Part shown: in pieces, positions 18,078 through 26,792 of the stretch
How the letters are laid out: every line of letters begins with the position of its first letter
How positions within the stretch are numbered: position 1 is the stretch's first letter
Origin: Amycolatopsis rifamycinica
GTDB taxonomy: Bacteria > Actinomycetota > Actinomycetes > Mycobacteriales > Pseudonocardiaceae
Direction of reading: 5' to 3'
Assembly: GCF_000695625.1 (NCBI RefSeq)
Contig: NZ_JMQI01000028.1
Location: 62,001 to 126,000 of the forward strand
DNA length: 64,000 nt
The notes under the pieces: model-generated
The model's input: the letters and a program-made list of their open reading frames with translations, nothing else
Told to the model about the DNA's origin: nothing
Database searches by the model: none
Position numbers and translations under genes: made by a program

Positions 18078-18428
18078 GTGAGCCTGGGCGGCATGAAGGT
18101 GCTGCTGTTCGGCCGCAACCCGGCCACGGTCTCGAGGGTGACGGCGGCGCTGTCCGCGGCGGGTCTCGCCGCGGACGGCGTCGCTTCGGAGGAAGCGGTT
18201 CTGGCGCGCCTGGGCACCTGCGAGGCACTGGTGCTGGGCGCGGGCGTGGCGGGCGCGCTGCGGGAGCGCGTCACGGCCGCGGCCGTGCGACACGGCGTCC
18301 GGTGGGTGCAGGGGCCCCACATCCTCCCCGAGCGGGACGCGCTGGAGTACGTGCGCACCGAGATCCTGCCGCTGCTGGCTACCTCGGCCCGAGGGGCAGG
18401 GTCGCGGCGACCTCGTCGCCTTCGGTGA
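18078..18428 (+). CDS. Hypothetical protein with Rossmann-like start
   Basis: About 116 residues from GTG 18078 (GAGG just upstream) or 111 from ATG 18093. The N-terminal MKVLLFGRNPATVSRVTAAL and a later EALVLGAGVAGALRERV give alternating beta/alpha pattern like half a Rossmann or receiver fold, but no catalytic motif or named family is evident. The C-terminus becomes Arg-rich (GAGSRRPRRLR), and the last 50 bases overlap the 3' end of the convergent acetyltransferase gene, an unusually long convergent overlap. It follows asnB by 19 bases and might be co-transcribed. Confidence 0.6.
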   Translation: MSLGGMKVLLFGRNPATVSRVTAALSAAGLAADGVASEEAVLARLGTCEALVLGAGVAGALRERVTAAAVRHGVRWVQGPHILPERDALEYVRTEILPLLATSARGAGSRRPRRLR

Positions 18429-18858
18429 CGAGGTCGGCGCCGAGCCCGGACAGCAGGGCGCGGGCGCCGTGGTTGCCCGCCGTCGTCGAGGCGACGAACC
18501 GGGCGGCGCCACTCTCCCGGGCCTCGGCCAGCAGCAGCGCCGTCACCTGACGGCCGATCCCCCGGCCGCGGGCGTCGCGGCTCAGCCAGATGCCCGCTTC
18601 CACCGCGTCGCCGCGGGGCTCCAGGCGGGCCGCGCCCGCGGCCACACCGTCGACGTCGATCACCCACGTGCGTTCCACGGCCGTCGCCGGAGCCAGCGAC
18701 CGGGCCCGGTGGAACGCCAGGAACGCCGCGCGGCGAGCGGGAGTCCAGCCGGGCGGGTCGTCGACCGGCGGCATGACGTCCAGGGGATCGGCCCCGGCCA
18801 CGGCGGCCTCCAGCAACCGGGCCAGTGCGGTCTCGTCCAGCGGGGTCAGGCGGATCAT
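18379..18858 (-). CDS. GNAT-family N-acetyltransferase
   Basis: A 159-residue acetyltransferase. The acetyl-CoA pyrophosphate-binding loop is visible as SRDARGRGIGRQVTALLL (Q/RxxGxG/A form), preceded by the strand EAGIWLSRD and followed by the SGAARFVASTTAGNHGARALLSGLG segment typical of motif B. The N-terminal 65 residues resemble those of small-molecule acetyltransferases (MIRLTPLDETALARLLEA). Substrate is unknown. The start overlaps the stop of the SRPBCC-like gene upstream by 4 bases, so both are probably one transcript divergent from the TetR regulator. Confidence 0.85.
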   Translation of the reverse strand: MIRLTPLDETALARLLEAAVAGADPLDVMPPVDDPPGWTPARRAAFLAFHRARSLAPATAVERTWVIDVDGVAAGAARLEPRGDAVEAGIWLSRDARGRGIGRQVTALLLAEARESGAARFVASTTAGNHGARALLSGLGADLVTEGDEVAATLPLGPR

Positions 18859-19358
18859 GCCCCCAGTTTCGCCGCCGGGCGAGGGCGGCGCGAACGGATT
18901 TTCCCCAGGCCGCGCAGGAACCGGACGTACGGCGACCAGCGGACCGGCCGCTCGACCCGCCCGGTCAGGGCCAGCTCGGCCCGGTCGAGGAGCTGCTCCA
19001 GCAGGGCGTCGTGCAACGGGCGGAAGAACAACGGCCAGGTCAGCCGGGCCCAGCCGTGCAGCGACGCCTCCAGGACGTGGGTGAGCGCGTCGCCGTCGAT
19101 CGTGAACCCGTGGTGGCCGTGGACGCCCGCCGGGGCGGTGAAGCGGAAGCGCAGCCGGTCGGCGCCGGCCTCCTCCAGCACGTAGCCGACGGGTCCGTGC
19201 CCGGCCGGCGTGCCGGGGACACGGGGACCTTCGAGGCGGGTCGGCGGCCAGTCCGCCACCGGCCAGAGCCGGTCGTCCGGGGTGCCGACGGTGTCCAGCA
19301 GTTCGACCAGCCCGGCCCGGTGTCCGGGGAAGCGGCGGGTGTGCACGTTGCGGACCAT
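18855..19358 (-). CDS. SRPBCC-like protein of unknown function
   Basis: A 167-residue soluble protein from ATG 19358, which has GGGAGGG 7 bases upstream. Alternating hydrophobic strands (GPVGYVLEEAGADRLRFRFT) and a long C-terminal helix (LFFRPLHDALLEQLLDRAEL) fit the START/SRPBCC ligand-binding fold, but the match is by pattern only. It is divergently transcribed from the TetR regulator, across palindromic operators, so it is the likely target of that regulator together with the acetyltransferase gene downstream. Confidence 0.7.
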   Translation of the reverse strand: MVRNVHTRRFPGHRAGLVELLDTVGTPDDRLWPVADWPPTRLEGPRVPGTPAGHGPVGYVLEEAGADRLRFRFTAPAGVHGHHGFTIDGDALTHVLEASLHGWARLTWPLFFRPLHDALLEQLLDRAELALTGRVERPVRWSPYVRFLRGLGKIRSRRPRPAAKLGA

Positions 19359-19372
19359 GGTGAAGCCCTCCC

Positions 19373-19416
19373 AGTTCTGGAGACTGTCCTCCAGAACTAT
19401 TAGAGCATAATCTCTA
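19373..19416. promoter_or_regulatory. TetR operators and overlapping promoter
   Basis: Two dyads sit in the 62-base divergent interval. The first (19373-19398) has perfect 10-bp arms AGTTCTGGAG/CTCCAGAACT around ACTGTC. The second (19401-19416) is TAGAG-CATAAT-CTCTA, whose centre CATAAT (19406-19411) is a good -10 hexamer for tetR. The -10 ends 9 bases before ATG 19421 and no ribosome binding site is present, so the tetR message is probably leaderless. Autoregulation by the TetR protein is the simple reading. Confidence 0.55.
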
Positions 19417-19420
19417 CAAC

Positions 19421-20002
19421 ATGGGCCGGCCCGCGACGCACACCACAGCACAGTTCCTCGACGCCGCGGCGGCGTTGTTCGCCGCCGGGGGCGCCCGCGC
19501 GGTCACGATGGCCGCGACGGCGAAGGCCGCCGGCGCGCCGAACGGCTCGATCTACCACCGCTTCCCGGACCGCCCGGCGCTGCTGGCCCAGCTCTGGCTC
19601 CGCAGCCTGCGCGGCTTCCAGGCCACGTTCACGGCGGCCCTCGGCGACGCGGCCGACGTCGAAGCGGCGGTCGCGGCCGCGACGAGCGTCGTCCGCTGGT
19701 GCCGCAAGCACCCCGAGGGGGCCCGGGTCCTCGACGCGGGCAAGCAGGCGTTCGGCCCGGCCGACTGGTCGGCCGAAGCGGTCACGGCCCTCAACGAGGC
19801 CGAACAAGAACTGCACGACGTGCTGAAGCGGGCGACCCTGAACCTGCCGCCGCTCACCGGCGCCACGGACGAGGAGGTCGTGCTCGCGCTGGTCGAGATC
19901 CCGCGCGCGGTCGTCCACCGCTACCTCTCGACCGGCCGGACTCCCCCGCCCAAGGCGGTGACCCTGGTGGAACGCACGGTCCGCAAGCTGCTGCGGCCGT
20001 GA
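19421..20002 (+). CDS. TetR-family transcriptional regulator
   Basis: A 193-residue regulator. The N-terminal helix-turn-helix is clear: FLDAAAALFAAGGARAVTMA, then AKAAGAPNGSIYHRFPDRPA, the recognition helix region typical of TetR. The remaining ~140 residues form the variable ligand-binding domain, with several Trp and Arg residues. It faces the SRPBCC-like/GNAT pair across two palindromes and likely represses both itself and that pair. Inducer unknown. ATG 19421 lies 9 bases after a -10 element, with no Shine-Dalgarno sequence. Confidence 0.9.
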   Translation: MGRPATHTTAQFLDAAAALFAAGGARAVTMAATAKAAGAPNGSIYHRFPDRPALLAQLWLRSLRGFQATFTAALGDAADVEAAVAAATSVVRWCRKHPEGARVLDAGKQAFGPADWSAEAVTALNEAEQELHDVLKRATLNLPPLTGATDEEVVLALVEIPRAVVHRYLSTGRTPPPKAVTLVERTVRKLLRP

Positions 20003-20003
20003 T

Positions 20004-21002
20004 TCAGCGGCGGACCTCCGCCAGCTTGACCGGACGCCGTTCGCGCCGCGAAACCTCGCAGGCCTCCGCGATGTAGAACGCCTCGAGCGCGTCCGCCGCC
20101 CCGCAGGGTGACGGCGCCCGGCCCGCGACGACGTCCAGGAACGCGCGCAGCTCCGTCGTGTACGCCGGGCGGAAGCGCTCCATGAAGCCCGGGTACGCCG
20201 GCCCCGGCAGCGGCGCCACGCCCGGCTCCACCGACCGCAGCGGCGCCCGGTCGTCCAGGCCGACCACCACCCCGGACACCGAGCCCAGCACGTCGAGGCG
20301 CACGTCGTAGCCCGCGCCGTTGTAGCGGGTCATCGACACCGTGGCGAGGGTTCCGTCGTCCAGGGTCAGCGTCGCCGCGGCCGTGTCGACGTCGCCCGCG
20401 TCGCGGAAGAACCGCTCGCCGCGGTTGGCGCCGATCGCGTACACCTCGTCGACCTCGCGGCCGCTGACCCAGCGGATGATGTCGAAGTCGTGGACGCCGC
20501 AGTCGCGGAACAGCCCGCCCGAGTGGGCCACGTACTCCGCCGGCGGGGGCGCCGGGTCGAACGTCGTCGCGCGCAGGGTGTGGAGCCAGCCCAGCTCGCC
20601 GGACGCGACCGCCGCCCGGGCCGCCGCATACCCCGCGTCGAAGCGGCGCTGGAAGCCGATCTGGACGGGGACGTCCGAGGCGCCGATGCGGTCGATCACC
20701 GCCAGCGTGCCGGGGATGTCCGCGGCCACCGGCTTCTCGCAGAACACCGGGAAGCCCGCGTCGACGGCCGCGATGATCAGGCCGGGGTGGGCGTCCGTGG
20801 CCGCCGTGACGACCAGGCCGTCGAGGCCCGCGGCGAACAGCTCGTCGAGGGAGGCCGATTCGACGCCGAGCTTCGCGGCGGCGGAGGCGGCTCGCGCGGG
20901 GTCGACGTCGGCCACGACGACCGACTCGACCTCCTCGAAGCCCTTCAGCGTCTCCGCGTGCGCGGTGCCGATCCGGCCGGTGCCCGCCAGTCCCAACCTC
21001 AT
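20004..21002 (-). CDS. iolG: Gfo/Idh/MocA oxidoreductase, probable inositol 2-dehydrogenase
   Basis: A 332-residue NAD(P)-dependent dehydrogenase. The Rossmann motif is GLAGTGRIGTAHAE (residues 4-17), the family Lys is in the EKPVA motif, and the catalytic-region segment DCGVHDFDIIRWVSG resembles inositol dehydrogenases. IolG oxidises myo-inositol to scyllo-inosose, the first catabolic step. ATG 21002 overlaps the lacI stop by 4 bases (ATGA), and the pair faces the iolE-to-iolD operon. The context strongly supports inositol or a close inositol isomer as substrate, but related enzymes act on other sugars. Confidence 0.83.
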   Translation of the reverse strand: MRLGLAGTGRIGTAHAETLKGFEEVESVVVADVDPARAASAAAKLGVESASLDELFAAGLDGLVVTAATDAHPGLIIAAVDAGFPVFCEKPVAADIPGTLAVIDRIGASDVPVQIGFQRRFDAGYAAARAAVASGELGWLHTLRATTFDPAPPPAEYVAHSGGLFRDCGVHDFDIIRWVSGREVDEVYAIGANRGERFFRDAGDVDTAAATLTLDDGTLATVSMTRYNGAGYDVRLDVLGSVSGVVVGLDDRAPLRSVEPGVAPLPGPAYPGFMERFRPAYTTELRAFLDVVAGRAPSPCGAADALEAFYIAEACEVSRRERRPVKLAEVRR

Positions 21003-22018
21003 CGTGGTGCTCCTCCTGTCGCAGAAACCTCGGCGGTGGTCGCCCGGACCACCAGGGACGGGTGCAGCAGGTGCCGGACCGGCTCCGTGCGCTCCCCGCG
21101 GACGCGCTCGATCAGCGCTTCGAAGGCCAGCCGGCCCATTTCCGTGCGCGGCTGGTCCACTGTGGTCAGCGAGAGGTGCCGCAGGGCGGCCAGGGACGTG
21201 TTGTCGTAGCCGACGACCGAGACGTCCTCGGGCACGCGCAGCCCGGCTTCCTCCAGGGCCGAGATCGCCCCGACGGCGTTGAAGTCGTTGCCCGCCACCA
21301 AACCCGTCGGCAGGTCGGGCCGCGAGTACGTCGCCAGCAGCTCCCGCACGGACTTTTCGCCGCCGGTGTCGGTGTGCTCGCTGCGCACCACGATCGGCTC
21401 CAGCCCGTGCCGCCGCATCGCCGCCTGGAACCCGCGCCGCCGCTGGGCCGCCCCGGCCGCGCCCCCGCCGTCCAGGTGGGCGATCCGCCGGTGCCCGAGC
21501 CCGACGAGGTGGTCGACGGCCAGCTCCGACCCCGCTTCGCCGTCGTCGTTCACCGTGTCCACTATGGACGACCGGCTCGTCCGCGAGACCAGCACGACCG
21601 GGCACTGCTTGGCCGCGACCTGGATCGACGCCGCCGGCACCACCGGCGAAAGCAGGATGATCCCCGCCGGGCGGAAGGAAAGCAGGTTGTGCAGGGCGTT
21701 CCACTCGCGGGTGGGACTGCGGCCCCCCGTGTTGAGGATCAGGTCGAAGCCCGCGGCCTGCGCGGCCGCGTCCAGCCCCTCGACGACGTCGGCGAAGAAC
21801 GCGTTGCGCAGGTCGTTGACCATCACGCCGAGCACCGTGGACGTCCGGCTGGCCAGCGACCGCGCCATCACGTGCGGCTGGTAGCCGAGTTCTTCGGCCG
21901 CGCGCAGCACGGCCGCGCGCCGCGCGTCGGAAACCTTCGGCGAATTCCGCATCACCAGGGAGACCAGTGCGCGGGAAACTCCCGCCCGCGCGGCGACGTC
22001 CTCCATGGTCGGACGCAT
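20999..22018 (-). CDS. LacI-family regulator of the inositol locus
   Basis: A 339-residue LacI/GalR regulator. The N-terminal helix-turn-helix TMEDVAARAGVSRALVSLVM is followed by the hinge YQPHVMARSLASRTS and a periplasmic-binding-protein-like effector domain (ending LTTVDQPRTEMGRLAFEAL). ATG 22018 (MRPTMEDVA) has GGGGG upstream; a GTG at 22027 is possible. It is divergent from iolE with two AGAGCGCTC-centred operators between, so it probably controls both directions in response to an inositol-derived ligand. The coding sequence uses the very rare ATA codon in S-I-V-D (21557-21569), preserving a GTCC...GGAC palindrome. Confidence 0.9.
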   Translation of the reverse strand: MRPTMEDVAARAGVSRALVSLVMRNSPKVSDARRAAVLRAAEELGYQPHVMARSLASRTSTVLGVMVNDLRNAFFADVVEGLDAAAQAAGFDLILNTGGRSPTREWNALHNLLSFRPAGIILLSPVVPAASIQVAAKQCPVVLVSRTSRSSIVDTVNDDGEAGSELAVDHLVGLGHRRIAHLDGGGAAGAAQRRRGFQAAMRRHGLEPIVVRSEHTDTGGEKSVRELLATYSRPDLPTGLVAGNDFNAVGAISALEEAGLRVPEDVSVVGYDNTSLAALRHLSLTTVDQPRTEMGRLAFEALIERVRGERTEPVRHLLHPSLVVRATTAEVSATGGAPR

Positions 22019-22051
22019 GAGGAGCACCCCCTGATCTCGGAAAACTCGGCC

Positions 22052-22079
22052 TTGACTTTGCTGTGACGGACGTTACAAG
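22052..22079 (+). promoter_or_regulatory. Promoter for the iolE operon
   Basis: TTGACT (22052-22057) and TACAAG (22074-22079) are separated by 16 bases and point toward iolE; the operators at 22081-22110 begin right at the expected transcription start, a classic repression arrangement. Assigned by eye only. Confidence 0.45.
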
Positions 22080-22080
22080 A

Positions 22081-22110
22081 TTAGAGCGCTCTAATCAATA
22101 GAGCGCTCCA
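22081..22110. promoter_or_regulatory. Twin LacI-family operators
   Basis: TTAGAGCGCTCTAA (22081-22094) is a perfect 14-bp palindrome, and TAGAGCGCTCCA (22099-22110) repeats its core AGAGCGCTC with centres 17 bases apart. The central GCGC flanked by symmetrical AGA/TCT fits LacI-family sites. Position between divergent lacI-iolG and iolE points to the adjacent regulator. Confidence 0.65.
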
Positions 22111-22131
22111 ACGGACCAACGGAGGCCCCTT

Positions 22132-23010
22132 GTGACAGCGACGATCCGCGTGGCCGCCGCCCCGATCTCCTGGGGTGTCTGCGAAGTCCCGGGCTGGGGC
22201 CGGGTACTGGACGCGCCGACCGTGCTCGGCGAGATGGCGGCCCTCGGTGTCCAGGCCACCGAGCTGGGCCCGCCCGGGTACCTCCCCCGCGACCCGGCCG
22301 AGCTGCGGACGCTGCTGGGCGGCTACGGCCTGACGCTCGTCGGCGGCTTCCTCGCCGTCGTCCTCCACGAGAACCAGCGGCAAGCACTGCGCGAGGCCGA
22401 GGAATCCGCCGCGCTGTTCGCCGCCTGCGGGGGCGACGTCCTCGTCGTGGCCGCCGCGACCGGGCTCGACGGCTACGACGAACGCCCGAAGCTCACCGAC
22501 GGCGAATGGGCGACGCTCGTCGAGACCGCGGGCAAGATCCGCGACATCGCCGCCGCCCACGGCCTGCGCACCGTGCTGCACCCGCACGTCGGGACGCACG
22601 TCGAGCAGCAGGCCGAGGTCGAGCGGTTCCTCGCCGATTCCGATCTCGGGTTGTGCCTCGACACCGGGCACCTGATGATCGGCGGGACGGATCCGGTGGA
22701 GCTGGCGAAGCGGTATCCCGAGCGGGTGGGGCACGTGCATCTGAAGGACGTCCGGGAAGACCTGGCGGCCGAGGTCCGCGCGGGACGGCTCGGCTACACG
22801 GACGCGGTCGGGCGGGGCATCTACACCCCGCTCGGCGAAGGCGACGTGGACGTGGCGGCGATGGTGCGCTCCGTCCAGGCCGCCGGCTACGACGGCTGGT
22901 ACGTCCTCGAACAGGACACCGCCCTCGGCGAGGAGAGCCCCGACGACCTGCCCCGCCGAGACACCGAGCGCAGCCTGGCCCACCTCGCGAAGATCACCGA
23001 CTCCCTCTGA
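22132..23010 (+). CDS. iolE: Inosose dehydratase-like TIM-barrel enzyme
   Basis: A 292-residue sugar-phosphate isomerase/epimerase-fold protein. It starts with the IolE-like IRVAAAPISWGVCEVPGWG; metal-ligand segments are visible as ELGPPGYLP, VLHPHVGTHVE, LCLDTGHLMIGG, HVHLKDV and a final YVLEQD. IolE dehydrates scyllo-inosose to 3D-(3,5/4)-trihydroxycyclohexane-1,2-dione. GTG 22132 follows GGAGG (22121-22125). It is the first gene of the plus-strand operon that continues through the ABC transporter to iolC, iolB and iolD. An isomerase role (IolI or IolH) cannot be excluded on sequence. Confidence 0.83.
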   Translation: MTATIRVAAAPISWGVCEVPGWGRVLDAPTVLGEMAALGVQATELGPPGYLPRDPAELRTLLGGYGLTLVGGFLAVVLHENQRQALREAEESAALFAACGGDVLVVAAATGLDGYDERPKLTDGEWATLVETAGKIRDIAAAHGLRTVLHPHVGTHVEQQAEVERFLADSDLGLCLDTGHLMIGGTDPVELAKRYPERVGHVHLKDVREDLAAEVRAGRLGYTDAVGRGIYTPLGEGDVDVAAMVRSVQAAGYDGWYVLEQDTALGEESPDDLPRRDTERSLAHLAKITDSL

Positions 23011-23033
23011 AACCTGGTCCCAAAGGAGTGACT

Positions 23034-24050
23034 GTGTTGTCCGTCAAAAAGGGGTTCTCCCTCAAGAAGCTGGCCGGGGTGGCGGCGATCGCCGCCGCCG
23101 GTCTGGTCCTGTCCGCCTGCAGCGGCCCGACCGCCGACAACTCCAACAACAGCAGTCCCAGCTCGGCGACCGTCGCGGCCCCCAATGCAAGCGGCCCGCT
23201 GAAGGTCGCCGTGGTCACCCACGGCAGCGCCGGCGACGCCTTCTGGAACGTCGTGAAGAACGGCGCCGAGCAGGCCGGCAAGGACCTGAACGTCGGCGTC
23301 GACTACTTCGCCGACGGCGACCCGGGCAACCAGGCCCGGCTGATCGACAACGCGGTCGCGCAGAAGGTCGGCGGCCTGGTCGTCTCGATGGCCAACCCGC
23401 AGGCCCTGCAGACGTCGATCCAGAACGCGGTCAAGGCCGGCATCCCGGTCGTCACCATCAACTCCGGCGAGGACTTCAGCGCCCAGTTCGGCGCGATCGC
23501 GCACGTCGGCCAGAGCGAGGGCCTCGCCGGACAGGGCGCCGGCCAGCGGCTCAAGGCGGCAGGCAAGACCAAGCTGCTGTGCGTCATCCACGAGGCCGGC
23601 AACATCGGCCAGAACCAGCGCTGCGACGGCGCGAAGCAGACCTTCGGCAGCGTGACGACGCTGCAGGTCGACATCTCCAACCCGACCGACGCGCAGGCCC
23701 GGATCCGCGGCGCGCTGCAGTCCGACCCGTCGATCGACGCCGTGCTGGCGCTGAACTCCCAGGTCGCTGCCCGCGCCGTCGCCGCCGCGAAGGAAGCGAG
23801 CTCCAAGGCCCAGGTGGCCACCTTCGACCTGAACGCCGACGTCGTCACGGCCATCAAGGACGGCAGCATCCTCTTCGCCATCGACCAGCAGCAGTACGAG
23901 CAGGGCTACCTGCCGGTCGTGTTCCTCAAGCTGTACAAGGAAAACGGCAACACCATCGGCGGCGGCAAGCCCGTCCAGACCGGCCCCGGCTTCGTCGACA
24001 AGACCAACATCGACACCGTGGCCCCGTACGCGCAGCGCGGCACGCGATGA
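23034..24050 (+). CDS. Sugar ABC transporter substrate-binding lipoprotein
   Basis: A 338-residue periplasmic-binding-protein type 1 (ribose/inositol-binding) lipoprotein. The signal sequence [20 protein letters not shown] ends in the lipobox LSAC. The mature N-terminus is a Ser/Asn-rich linker, then [41 protein letters not shown] and [12 protein letters not shown] typical of this fold. GTG 23034 has AAAGGAG upstream. It lies between iolE and the cognate permease (ATGA overlap with the next gene), so uptake of an inositol is the most economical role. Actinobacteria often use such ABC systems or IolT permeases. Confidence 0.9.
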   Translation: MLSVKKGFSLKKLAGVAAIAAAGLVLSACSGPTADNSNNSSPSSATVAAPNASGPLKVAVVTHGSAGDAFWNVVKNGAEQAGKDLNVGVDYFADGDPGNQARLIDNAVAQKVGGLVVSMANPQALQTSIQNAVKAGIPVVTINSGEDFSAQFGAIAHVGQSEGLAGQGAGQRLKAAGKTKLLCVIHEAGNIGQNQRCDGAKQTFGSVTTLQVDISNPTDAQARIRGALQSDPSIDAVLALNSQVAARAVAAAKEASSKAQVATFDLNADVVTAIKDGSILFAIDQQQYEQGYLPVVFLKLYKENGNTIGGGKPVQTGPGFVDKTNIDTVAPYAQRGTR

Positions 24051-25090
24051 CCGCAGCGATCCAAGCGCAACCCGACGAACGCATAGCGCACAAGAGCCTC
24101 GTCGACCGGCTGGTCGTCCGCCCCGAGATCGGCGCACTGCTCGGCGCGGTGCTGGTCTTCGTGTTCTTCTCCGTGGTCACCGGCCAGTTCCTCAGCCCGC
24201 TGGGCGTGGCGACCTGGCTGGACGACTCCTCGACGCTGGGCATCATGGCCGTCGTGGTCGCGCTGCTCATGGTCGGCGGCGAGTTCGACCTCTCCGCGGG
24301 CGTGCTGACGGCGTCGACGTCACTGGTCACGGCGATCCTGGCGACGCAGGCGGGCTGGAACGTCTGGCTCGCCCTACTGGCGTCGCTGGTGTTCGCGCTC
24401 GGCATCGGCGCGTTCAACGGCTGGCTGGTGATGAAGACCGGACTGCCGAGCTTCATCGTCACGCTGGGGTCGTTCCTGGCCCTGCAGGGGCTCAACCTCG
24501 GCGTGACGCGGCTGGTCACCAACACCGTCCAGGTTTCGGGCATGCGCTCGACCAGCGGTTACGAGTCGGCCGGCGGGCTGTTCGCGTCGACGTTCACCAT
24601 CGGCGGCACCGAGTTCCAGTCCTCGATCGTGTGGTGGATCGTCGTCACGGCGATCGCCGCGTGGCTGCTGGTGCGGACCCGGTTCGGCAACTGGATCTTC
24701 GCGGTCGGCGGGTCGCAGGTGTCGGCCCGCTCGGTCGGTGTGCCGGTGGTGCGCACGAAGATCCTGCTGTTCATGGGCACCGCGCTGGGCGCCTGGCTGG
24801 TCGGCTCGATCAACATCCTGCGCTTCGCCAGCGTCCAGGCCAACCAGGGCATCGGGCTGGAGTTCCAGTACATCATCGCGGCGGTGATCGGCGGCTGCCT
24901 GCTCACCGGCGGGTTCGGCTCGGCGGTGGGCGCGGCGATCGGCGCGCTGATCTTCGGCATGGCGCGGCAGGGCATCGTGTTCGCGCAGTGGAACAGCGAC
25001 TGGTTCATGCTGTTCCTCGGCGTCATGCTGCTGGCCGCGGTCCTGGTCAACAACGCCTTCCGGCGCCGCGCGGAGAGGGTACGCCGATGA
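24047..25090 (+). CDS. Sugar ABC transporter permease (RbsC type)
   Basis: A 347-residue inner-membrane permease with eight to ten hydrophobic spans. Family segments include [20 protein letters not shown] (the VGGIDLS-like loop), [33 protein letters not shown] and the cytoplasmic NEAAA-like coupling region around [20 protein letters not shown], plus [23 protein letters not shown] 24047 overlaps the preceding stop (ATGA), and the gene ends overlapping the ATPase gene, indicating coupled translation. Confidence 0.92.
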   Translation: MTAAIQAQPDERIAHKSLVDRLVVRPEIGALLGAVLVFVFFSVVTGQFLSPLGVATWLDDSSTLGIMAVVVALLMVGGEFDLSAGVLTASTSLVTAILATQAGWNVWLALLASLVFALGIGAFNGWLVMKTGLPSFIVTLGSFLALQGLNLGVTRLVTNTVQVSGMRSTSGYESAGGLFASTFTIGGTEFQSSIVWWIVVTAIAAWLLVRTRFGNWIFAVGGSQVSARSVGVPVVRTKILLFMGTALGAWLVGSINILRFASVQANQGIGLEFQYIIAAVIGGCLLTGGFGSAVGAAIGALIFGMARQGIVFAQWNSDWFMLFLGVMLLAAVLVNNAFRRRAERVRR

Positions 25091-25866
25091 GCTTGCTGGA
25101 AGTCAGGGACATCGGGAAGACCTACGGCAGCGTGATCGCGCTGCGCGACGTGTCCACGGTGGTCAACGCGGGCGAGGTCACCTGCGTGCTCGGCGACAAC
25201 GGCGCCGGGAAGTCCACGCTGATCAAGATCCTCGCCGGCGTGCACCAGCACGACCGGGGCGAGTTCCTCGTCGAGGGCGAGCCGGTGCGGTTCTCGTCAC
25301 CGCGTGAGGCCTTGGACCGCGGCATCGCGACGGTGTACCAGGACCTCGCCGTGGTGCCGCTGATGAGCGTCTGGCGGAACTTCTTCCTCGGCTCCGAACC
25401 GACGACCGGGTTCGGCCCGTTCCGGATGCTCGACCGCAAGAAGGGCCGCGAGACGACGAAGAAGGCGCTGTCCGACATGGGCATCGACCTGCGGGACGTC
25501 GAGCAGCCGGTCGGGACGCTCTCCGGCGGGGAACGCCAGTGCGTCGCGATCGCCCGTGCGGTGTACTTCGGCGCGAAGGTGCTGATCCTCGACGAGCCGA
25601 CGGCCGCTCTCGGTGTCAAGCAGGCCGGGGTCGTGCTGAGGTACGTCGCCCAGGCGCGTGACCGCGGCCTCGGCGTCGTGCTCATCACGCACAACCCGCA
25701 CCACGCCTACCCGGTCGCCGACCGATTCCTGCTGCTCAAGCGGGGTGCCCCGCTCGGGCACTACGAGAAGTCCGAGATCGACATCGGCGAACTCACCCGG
25801 CAGATGGCGGGCGGTGCGGAACTCGAAGCCCTCGAACACGAACTGCGGCAGGTGGAGAAGGCGTGA
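25087..25866 (+). CDS. Sugar ABC transporter ATP-binding protein
   Basis: A 259-residue single ABC domain. Walker A is GDNGAGKST, the signature is [14 protein letters not shown] and Walker B is [12 protein letters not shown] followed by the switch His in LITHNPHH. Ribose-type transporters usually have a ~500-residue duplicated ATPase; this one-domain form is typical of the actinobacterial systems in which one ABC domain homodimerises. It is coupled by 4-base overlaps to the permease and to iolC. Confidence 0.92.
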   Translation: MSLLEVRDIGKTYGSVIALRDVSTVVNAGEVTCVLGDNGAGKSTLIKILAGVHQHDRGEFLVEGEPVRFSSPREALDRGIATVYQDLAVVPLMSVWRNFFLGSEPTTGFGPFRMLDRKKGRETTKKALSDMGIDLRDVEQPVGTLSGGERQCVAIARAVYFGAKVLILDEPTAALGVKQAGVVLRYVAQARDRGLGVVLITHNPHHAYPVADRFLLLKRGAPLGHYEKSEIDIGELTRQMAGGAELEALEHELRQVEKA

Positions 25867-26792
25867 CTCTCGAAGCGCTGACGATCGGCCGGGTCGGTGT
25901 CGACCTCTACCCGGAGCAGAGCGGCGTGCCGCTGGCCGGCGTCAGCACGTTCGCGAAGTCGCTCGGCGGGACGGCGACCAACGTCGCGGTCGCCGCCGCG
26001 CGGCTCGGCCGGCGCACGGCGGTGCTCACCAAGGTCGGCCCGGACGGCTTCGGTGACTACGTCCGGCAGGCGCTCGAGGGCTTCGGCGTCTCGCCGGACT
26101 TCGTGGGTACCTCGCCGGACCTGCAGACGCCGGTGGTGTTCTGCGAGCTGAACCCGCCGGCGGACCCGCCGCTGCTGTTCTACCGCTCCCCGATCGCCCC
26201 CGATCTCACGCTCACCGACGAAGACGTGCCGTGGGACGTCGTCGCGTCGGTGCCGCTGCTGTGGGTCACCGGCACAGGCGTCTCCGCCGAGCCCGCCCGG
26301 GCGACCCAGCGGAAGATCCTCGAAGCCCGGGGCCGCCGTGAGCACACGGTCCTGGACCTGGACTACCGGCCGATGTTCTGGCCCTCGGTCGAGCAGGCCC
26401 GGGAAGAGATCGGCGGGATGCTGGACCACGTCACCGCCGCGGTCGGCAACCGCGCCGAGGTCGAGGTCGCCGTCGGCACCGCGGACCCGGACACGGCCGC
26501 GGACCGGCTGCTTTCGCGCGGTCTTCGGCTGGCCGTGATCAAGAAGGGCGCCGAAGGTGTCCTGGTGGCGACGCCGGAGGGAAGGTCGACCGTGCCGCCG
26601 CAACGCGTCGAGGTCGTCTGCGGCCTCGGTGCCGGCGACGGCTTCGGCGGGGCGCTGATCCACGGCCTGCTGTCCGGCTGGGACCCGGTGCGGATCGCGG
26701 AGTACGCGAACGCGGCGGGCGCGCTGGTGGCGTCCCGCCTGGCCTGCGCCGACGCGATGCCGACCGCGGCCGAAATCGAGGAGCTGCTGTGA
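25863..26792 (+). CDS. iolC: PfkB-family kinase, 5-dehydro-2-deoxygluconokinase
   Basis: A 309-residue ribokinase-like enzyme. It begins with [20 protein letters not shown], has the substrate-side [15 protein letters not shown] and [13 protein letters not shown] motifs, and the C-terminal catalytic signature [18 protein letters not shown] with the general-base Asp. The [17 protein letters not shown] segment is characteristic of IolC. It phosphorylates 5-dehydro-2-deoxy-gluconate in the inositol pathway. GTG 25863 overlaps the ATPase stop by 4 bases; the 3' end overlaps iolB. Confidence 0.9.
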   Translation: MTLEALTIGRVGVDLYPEQSGVPLAGVSTFAKSLGGTATNVAVAAARLGRRTAVLTKVGPDGFGDYVRQALEGFGVSPDFVGTSPDLQTPVVFCELNPPADPPLLFYRSPIAPDLTLTDEDVPWDVVASVPLLWVTGTGVSAEPARATQRKILEARGRREHTVLDLDYRPMFWPSVEQAREEIGGMLDHVTAAVGNRAEVEVAVGTADPDTAADRLLSRGLRLAVIKKGAEGVLVATPEGRSTVPPQRVEVVCGLGAGDGFGGALIHGLLSGWDPVRIAEYANAAGALVASRLACADAMPTAAEIEELL

